Positions 61,019-64,000 of a DNA stretch of 64,000 nt are shown here, piece by piece. Source of the DNA: Vogesella sp. XCS3 (GTDB taxonomy: Bacteria > Pseudomonadota > Gammaproteobacteria > Burkholderiales > Chromobacteriaceae); NCBI RefSeq assembly GCF_020616155.1, contig NZ_CP085530.1, positions 2,996,001-3,060,000 on the forward strand, written 5' to 3'. The notes below the pieces were generated by a model that did not search any database, was not told the origin of the DNA, and was given only the letters and a program-made list of their open reading frames with translations. Position 1 is the stretch's first letter; each line of letters starts with the position of its first letter. A program made the translations under genes and the position numbers.

Positions 61019-61612
61019 ATGAAAAAGCTTGCTATTGCTGCTCTGGCTACCCTGCTGACTTCCAGTGCCTTCGCTGCCCAGGGCGATATCCTGGCGCGCT
61101 TCCGCGTGACCAACGTGAATCCGGAGACTTCTGTAGACAAAACTCTGGAAGCACTGAAAGTAGATGTAAAAGACGACACCATCCCTGAAGTCGACTTCAC
61201 CTACATGCTGACCAACAATGTTGGCGTAGAGCTGATTCTGGGTACATCCAAGCACACCCTGACTGCTGGTGGCGCCGATATCGGTTCCGTTAAAGTACTG
61301 CCGCCAACCGTTACTGCCCAGTATCACTTCAACCCGCAAGGCGAGTTCCGCCCATACGTGGGTGCCGGTGTGAACTACACCCGCTTCTATAGCCTGAAAG
61401 ACAAGTCCGGTCTGAAACTGACCGTAGACAAAAATAGCTTTGGCCCAGCGCTGCAAGTCGGTATGGATACCCCACTGACTAAAGACATTTTCCTGAACTT
61501 TGACGTGAAAAAAATCTGGATCAAAACCAAGGTTAAAGCTGGTGGCGCCGATGCTGGCACCCTGGACATCAACCCGCTGGTTACCAGCGTAGGTATCGGT
61601 ACCAAGTTCTAA
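61019..61612 (+). CDS. ompW: OmpW-family outer membrane protein
   Basis: A 197-residue eight-stranded outer-membrane beta-barrel. A signal peptide (MKKLAIAALATLLTSSAFA, cleavage near residue 19) and the family strands FRVTNVNPETS, PEVDFTYMLTNNVGVELILGTSKHTL, AQYHFNPQGEFRPYVGAGVNYTRFY and the terminal VGIGTKF are present. OmpW forms a narrow hydrophobic channel. Two adjacent ATGs exist; the second (61019) sits at a better distance from GGAG. A strong terminator follows. It is divergent from ubiD; the 148 bp between hold their promoters. Confidence 0.94.
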   Translation: MKKLAIAALATLLTSSAFAAQGDILARFRVTNVNPETSVDKTLEALKVDVKDDTIPEVDFTYMLTNNVGVELILGTSKHTLTAGGADIGSVKVLPPTVTAQYHFNPQGEFRPYVGAGVNYTRFYSLKDKSGLKLTVDKNSFGPALQVGMDTPLTKDIFLNFDVKKIWIKTKVKAGGADAGTLDINPLVTSVGIGTKF

Positions 61613-61631
61613 TACTTGCGTTATCGTGTGA

Positions 61632-61658
61632 AAAAAGGGCACTCCGGTGCCCTTTTTG
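61632..61658 (+). terminator. Terminator after ompW
   Basis: AAAAAGGGCAC / GTGCCCTTTTT stem with a 4-nt loop and a T run. Confidence 0.9.
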
Positions 61659-61757
61659 TTTATTTATTAACACCCGTGGGTAACCGCTGGTCAGCTTGTC
61701 AGCCTATGGGGTGCTGGGTATGCTGTGCCTGTTCATCCATCCGGAAGTTCCTGCTCA

Positions 61758-62852
61758 ATGACCGCGCAAACCGGCCGCGCCACCCATAGTCACGTTGCGC
61801 TTTATGCGGCGCTGGTCAATGCCGTGGTGATCTTCTTTCTCAGCCTGTACCCCTTTACTGGCTGGGCTTATTCCGGGCGGCCTTTTTTCGAGTTTCTCTC
61901 CTATCCGCTGCCGTTTTATTTCCGCTTTTTTGATAATGCGGCCAACGTTGTCATTTATATTCCGTATGGTTTCAGCCTGGCGCTGTTGCTGCTGCCGCGC
62001 TGGCAATCATTTTTGCTGGCCATCTTCGTGGCGAGTCTCACCAGTATCGGCGTCGAGTTCCTGCAAGAGTTCCTGCCCATGCGCGTGGCGTCCAATCTGG
62101 ATGTGCTGTGCAATGTCGCCGGGGCATGTTTTGGTGCCACGCTAGCCGTATCGCCATTGTTTCGCCGGCAGTGGCACCACCTCAAGCAATGGCGTCGTCG
62201 CCATTTTGCCGAGCATAGCGCGGTAGATTACGGGCTGCTGCTGCTGGGGCTTTGGTTTATCACGCAGCTCAACCCCGCCATGCCTTTGTTTGGCGTGGTG
62301 GCTTACCCGCAAGGCCTACCGCAGCCCTATGTCTCTCCGCTGGACAACCCGCGGCTGTTCCTGTTTCTGGTTGAGGCGGGCGGCGCCATGGCCAATATGT
62401 TGGCTGCCTGTCTGTTCATGACGAGTTTGCTGCGGCAAAAGGTCGATCGCTTCAAGGCCATCCTGCTACTGCTTGCCGGCATCTGGTTTTGCAAGATGTT
62501 GGCCGCAGGCGTCCTGCTCAAACCGTTTGCGCTGTTTCAGTGGATCAATCCCCACCTGGTAACCGGTCTGACTGCCGGCTTTCTGCTGCTGTGGTTTTTT
62601 GCCGGGCGGTCACGGCTGGTGCAAACCATTACGGCCATATTGGCACTGTTGCTGGCGCAGTTTGCGGCTACTTTGTGGCCGCTTAGCGAGGTGCAGTCCG
62701 ACTTTTTATCGCTTTTCCGCTGGCCCTACGGGCACCTGCTCAATATGAGCGCATTGCTGGATTTTCTTTCGGACCTGTGGCCGGCTGCAGCATTGGCTTG
62801 TTTGTTGCTCTCTTGCTATCAGCAGCTAAATCCGCCGCAGATCAAGCAATGA
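61758..62852 (+). CDS. VanZ-like family membrane protein
   Basis: A 364-residue protein with about ten hydrophobic segments. The first 110 residues match the VanZ-like domain: NAVVIFFLSLYPFTGW, NAANVVIYIPYGFSLALLLL and SLTSIGVEFLQEFLPMRVASNLDVLCNVAGACFG. The VanZ family includes a teicoplanin-resistance protein, but in most bacteria members have no known role. The second half has four to five more helices without a known name. ATG 61758 was chosen by the hydrophobic start and the GGAAG upstream. Its end overlaps the convergent HAD gene by 27 bp. Confidence 0.85.
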   Translation: MTAQTGRATHSHVALYAALVNAVVIFFLSLYPFTGWAYSGRPFFEFLSYPLPFYFRFFDNAANVVIYIPYGFSLALLLLPRWQSFLLAIFVASLTSIGVEFLQEFLPMRVASNLDVLCNVAGACFGATLAVSPLFRRQWHHLKQWRRRHFAEHSAVDYGLLLLGLWFITQLNPAMPLFGVVAYPQGLPQPYVSPLDNPRLFLFLVEAGGAMANMLAACLFMTSLLRQKVDRFKAILLLLAGIWFCKMLAAGVLLKPFALFQWINPHLVTGLTAGFLLLWFFAGRSRLVQTITAILALLLAQFAATLWPLSEVQSDFLSLFRWPYGHLLNMSALLDFLSDLWPAAALACLLLSCYQQLNPPQIKQ

Positions 62853-63464
62853 GGTGATGCGCCAGTCTACCCAAGCAGGTTTACGCATCTGGTGACTGAG
62901 CCATACGGTACGCATGCCCAGGCGCTTGGCTGTTTGCAGGTTGGCCGCAGAGTCTTCCACCATGATGCAGCGCCCGGCATCCAGGCCGGCCTGGCGCAGT
63001 ACACGGGTATACGCTGCCACTCGTGGCTTGGGTGTCAAACCAAAACTGTCCATCCCAAAACAGCCTTCAATCTGTGCCGCTATACCCAAGTGGCGCACGA
63101 TAGCTTCCACATAATGTTGTGGGCCGTTGGAGAACACCCATTTGCGCCCGTTAAGTCGCCTCAGCCACTGCGGTAGTTGCGTGCTGGTGTCAATCAATGG
63201 CAACAAGCTTTCCATTGGGTGTGTCTGAGCCAGAAAATGGTGTGGGGAAATACCGTGATGCCGTTGCAACCCTTCCAGCGTTGCGCCATAACGCTGCCAG
63301 TACTCTGTGCGTAGCGTGTCAGCCTCTGCCCGTGCCACGCCCACGTGGCGGCAGATATAGTTAGTCATGCACTCGTTAATCATGGGAAAAACCGCTGCAC
63401 CGGCATGGTGTAGCGTGTCATCCAGGTCAAAAAGCCAGTGTGGCGCGTGCTTGCTGCCAGTCAT
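62826..63464 (-). CDS. HAD-family hydrolase, pyrimidine 5'-nucleotidase-like
   Basis: A 212-residue HAD phosphatase: motif I FDLDDTLHH (Asp13, Asp15), the helical cap with NYICRHVGV, motif II VFSNGPQHY, Lys of motif III in LTPKPRVAAY, and motif IV VEDSAANL. The pattern SNGPQHYVEAIVRHLGI is typical of the pyrimidine 5'-nucleotidase (SDT1/PynA-like) branch. ATG 63464 was chosen over an in-frame TTG five codons upstream. It is convergent with the VanZ-like gene and overlaps it by 27 bp. Confidence 0.88.
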   Translation of the reverse strand: MTGSKHAPHWLFDLDDTLHHAGAAVFPMINECMTNYICRHVGVARAEADTLRTEYWQRYGATLEGLQRHHGISPHHFLAQTHPMESLLPLIDTSTQLPQWLRRLNGRKWVFSNGPQHYVEAIVRHLGIAAQIEGCFGMDSFGLTPKPRVAAYTRVLRQAGLDAGRCIMVEDSAANLQTAKRLGMRTVWLSHQMRKPAWVDWRITSLLDLRRI

Positions 63465-63584
63465 TACTGATGTATCCAATCAAAAAATGCGTCAGTTTAT
63501 GGGGCAATCCAAAAAAAATCGCGGTCTTTTTTCTTCGCAATCAGTGGCTTGTCGGGATGGTGGTAAAAAACTTTGCAATAAGTG

Positions 63585-63613
63585 TTGACGTATTTTGGCT
63601 GTCTGGGTATAGT
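63585..63613 (+). promoter_or_regulatory. rRNA operon promoter
   Basis: TTGACG (63585-63590) and TATAGT (63608-63613) with 17 bp between. An A-rich UP-like stretch (GGTAAAAAACTTTGCAATAAG, at about 63562-63582) lies just upstream. This is the obvious P1-type promoter for the 16S gene. Confidence 0.85.
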
Positions 63614-63658
63614 TCGCCTCCTCAGCTGACGACGCAAACGAAACAAGCAGTCAGCACC

Positions 63659-63669
63659 GCTCTTTAACA
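63659..63669 (+). promoter_or_regulatory. boxA antitermination site
   Basis: GCTCTTTAACA, identical to 11 of the 12 bases of the boxA consensus TGCTCTTTAACA, in the leader about 50 bp after the promoter and 113 bp before the 16S start. Confidence 0.85.
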
Positions 63670-63781
63670 GACCAAATAACCGATAGGTGTAAGTGTCTGG
63701 CTAAGCCAAATACTTGCACTGCAAAAATTTAGAGAAACGAAGTTTCTTTGAACTTGCGTGCCAAAAAAATTGCTTGAGATT

Positions 63782-64000
63782 GAACTGAAGAGTTTGATCC
63801 TGGCTCAGATTGAACGCTGGCGGCATGCTTTACACATGCAAGTCGAACGGTAACAGGGAGCTTGCTCCGCTGACGAGTGGCGAACGGGTGAGTAATGCGT
63901 CGGAACGTGCCGAGTAGTGGGGGATAACGCAGCGAAAGTTGTGCTAATACCGCATACGTACTGAGGTAGAAAGTGGGGGACCTTCGGGCCTCACGCTATT
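63782..64000 (+). rRNA. 16S ribosomal RNA, 5' part (continues beyond window)
   Basis: The first 219 bases of a 16S gene. The conserved AGAGTTTGATCCTGGCTCAG begins at 63789, which corresponds to position 8 of the E. coli numbering. The V1-V2 sequence (GGAACGTGCCGAGTAGTGGG) looks like Chromobacteriaceae such as Vogesella by memory. Confidence 0.98.

Overview
The window is GC-rich DNA from a betaproteobacterium of the order Neisseriales, most likely family Chromobacteriaceae and quite possibly Vogesella. The basis is the 5' end of a 16S rRNA gene at the right edge, the style of the proteins, and a Pseudomonas/Chromobacterium-like block atpD-atpC-glmU-glmR-glmS. The genus is inference from memory of 16S sequences; the family-level call is safer.

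Layout. 1-5.3 kb: the end of the ATP synthase operon, then UDP-GlcNAc precursor genes (glmU, a DeoR-type regulator, glmS). 5.3-7.1 kb: a complete IS5-family insertion sequence between two diverged copies of a 150-bp repeat. 7.1-31.4 kb: housekeeping and small accessory genes, including yjdM, a prolyl oligopeptidase, an Ivy-type lysozyme inhibitor, a LysR/SDR/monooxygenase-decarboxylase set, ltaE, a two-gene diiron-protein plus chemoreceptor-tip operon, tcdA, a chemoreceptor next to a solute-binding protein without signal peptide, bdhA, maf-rng, cysE, two tandem identical tRNA-Met(CAT) genes, a MidA-type methyltransferase, a pteridine reductase and ttcA. 32.2-49.6 kb: a surface-glycan or glycoprotein glycan locus. 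It holds wbpB/wbpD/wbpE-type genes for a diacetamido-glucuronic acid, a flippase, three family-4 glycosyltransferases, acyltransferases, and a pgl-type aminotransferase, phosphoglycosyl transferase and UDP-GlcNAc 4,6-dehydratase. It contains four long CACGAAA-type inverted repeats and one AT-rich orphan gene. 49.7-63.5 kb: secreted hydrolase, PadR/HAAS pair, a HypT-like LysR regulator, aspA and an aspartate/dicarboxylate symporter, a large Big_1-like lipoprotein, ubiD, ompW, a VanZ-type membrane protein and a HAD phosphatase. 63.6 kb to the end: the promoter, boxA leader and start of an rRNA operon.

How genes work together. glmS and glmU make UDP-GlcNAc, the likely starting compound for both sugar branches of the glycan locus. 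No Wzy-type polymerase is recognisable there, so a short glycan for protein or lipid attachment is as plausible as a polymeric O antigen. aspA and the symporter share a nearly identical palindrome upstream, which suggests joint control of aspartate uptake and deamination to fumarate.

The most striking undescribed signal is a short word, TTGGCCGCA, often extended to GGTTGGCCGCA. I located about 50 exact copies on both strands, against roughly one expected by chance. Some copies are paired head-to-head as transcription terminators. This is the genomic behaviour of DNA uptake sequences, but the word matches none of the Neisseria or Pasteurellaceae dialects I know. Its longest absence is around the AT-rich orphan gene. 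The second notable system is the diiron oxygen-binding protein translationally coupled to a transmembrane-free, degenerate chemoreceptor tip.
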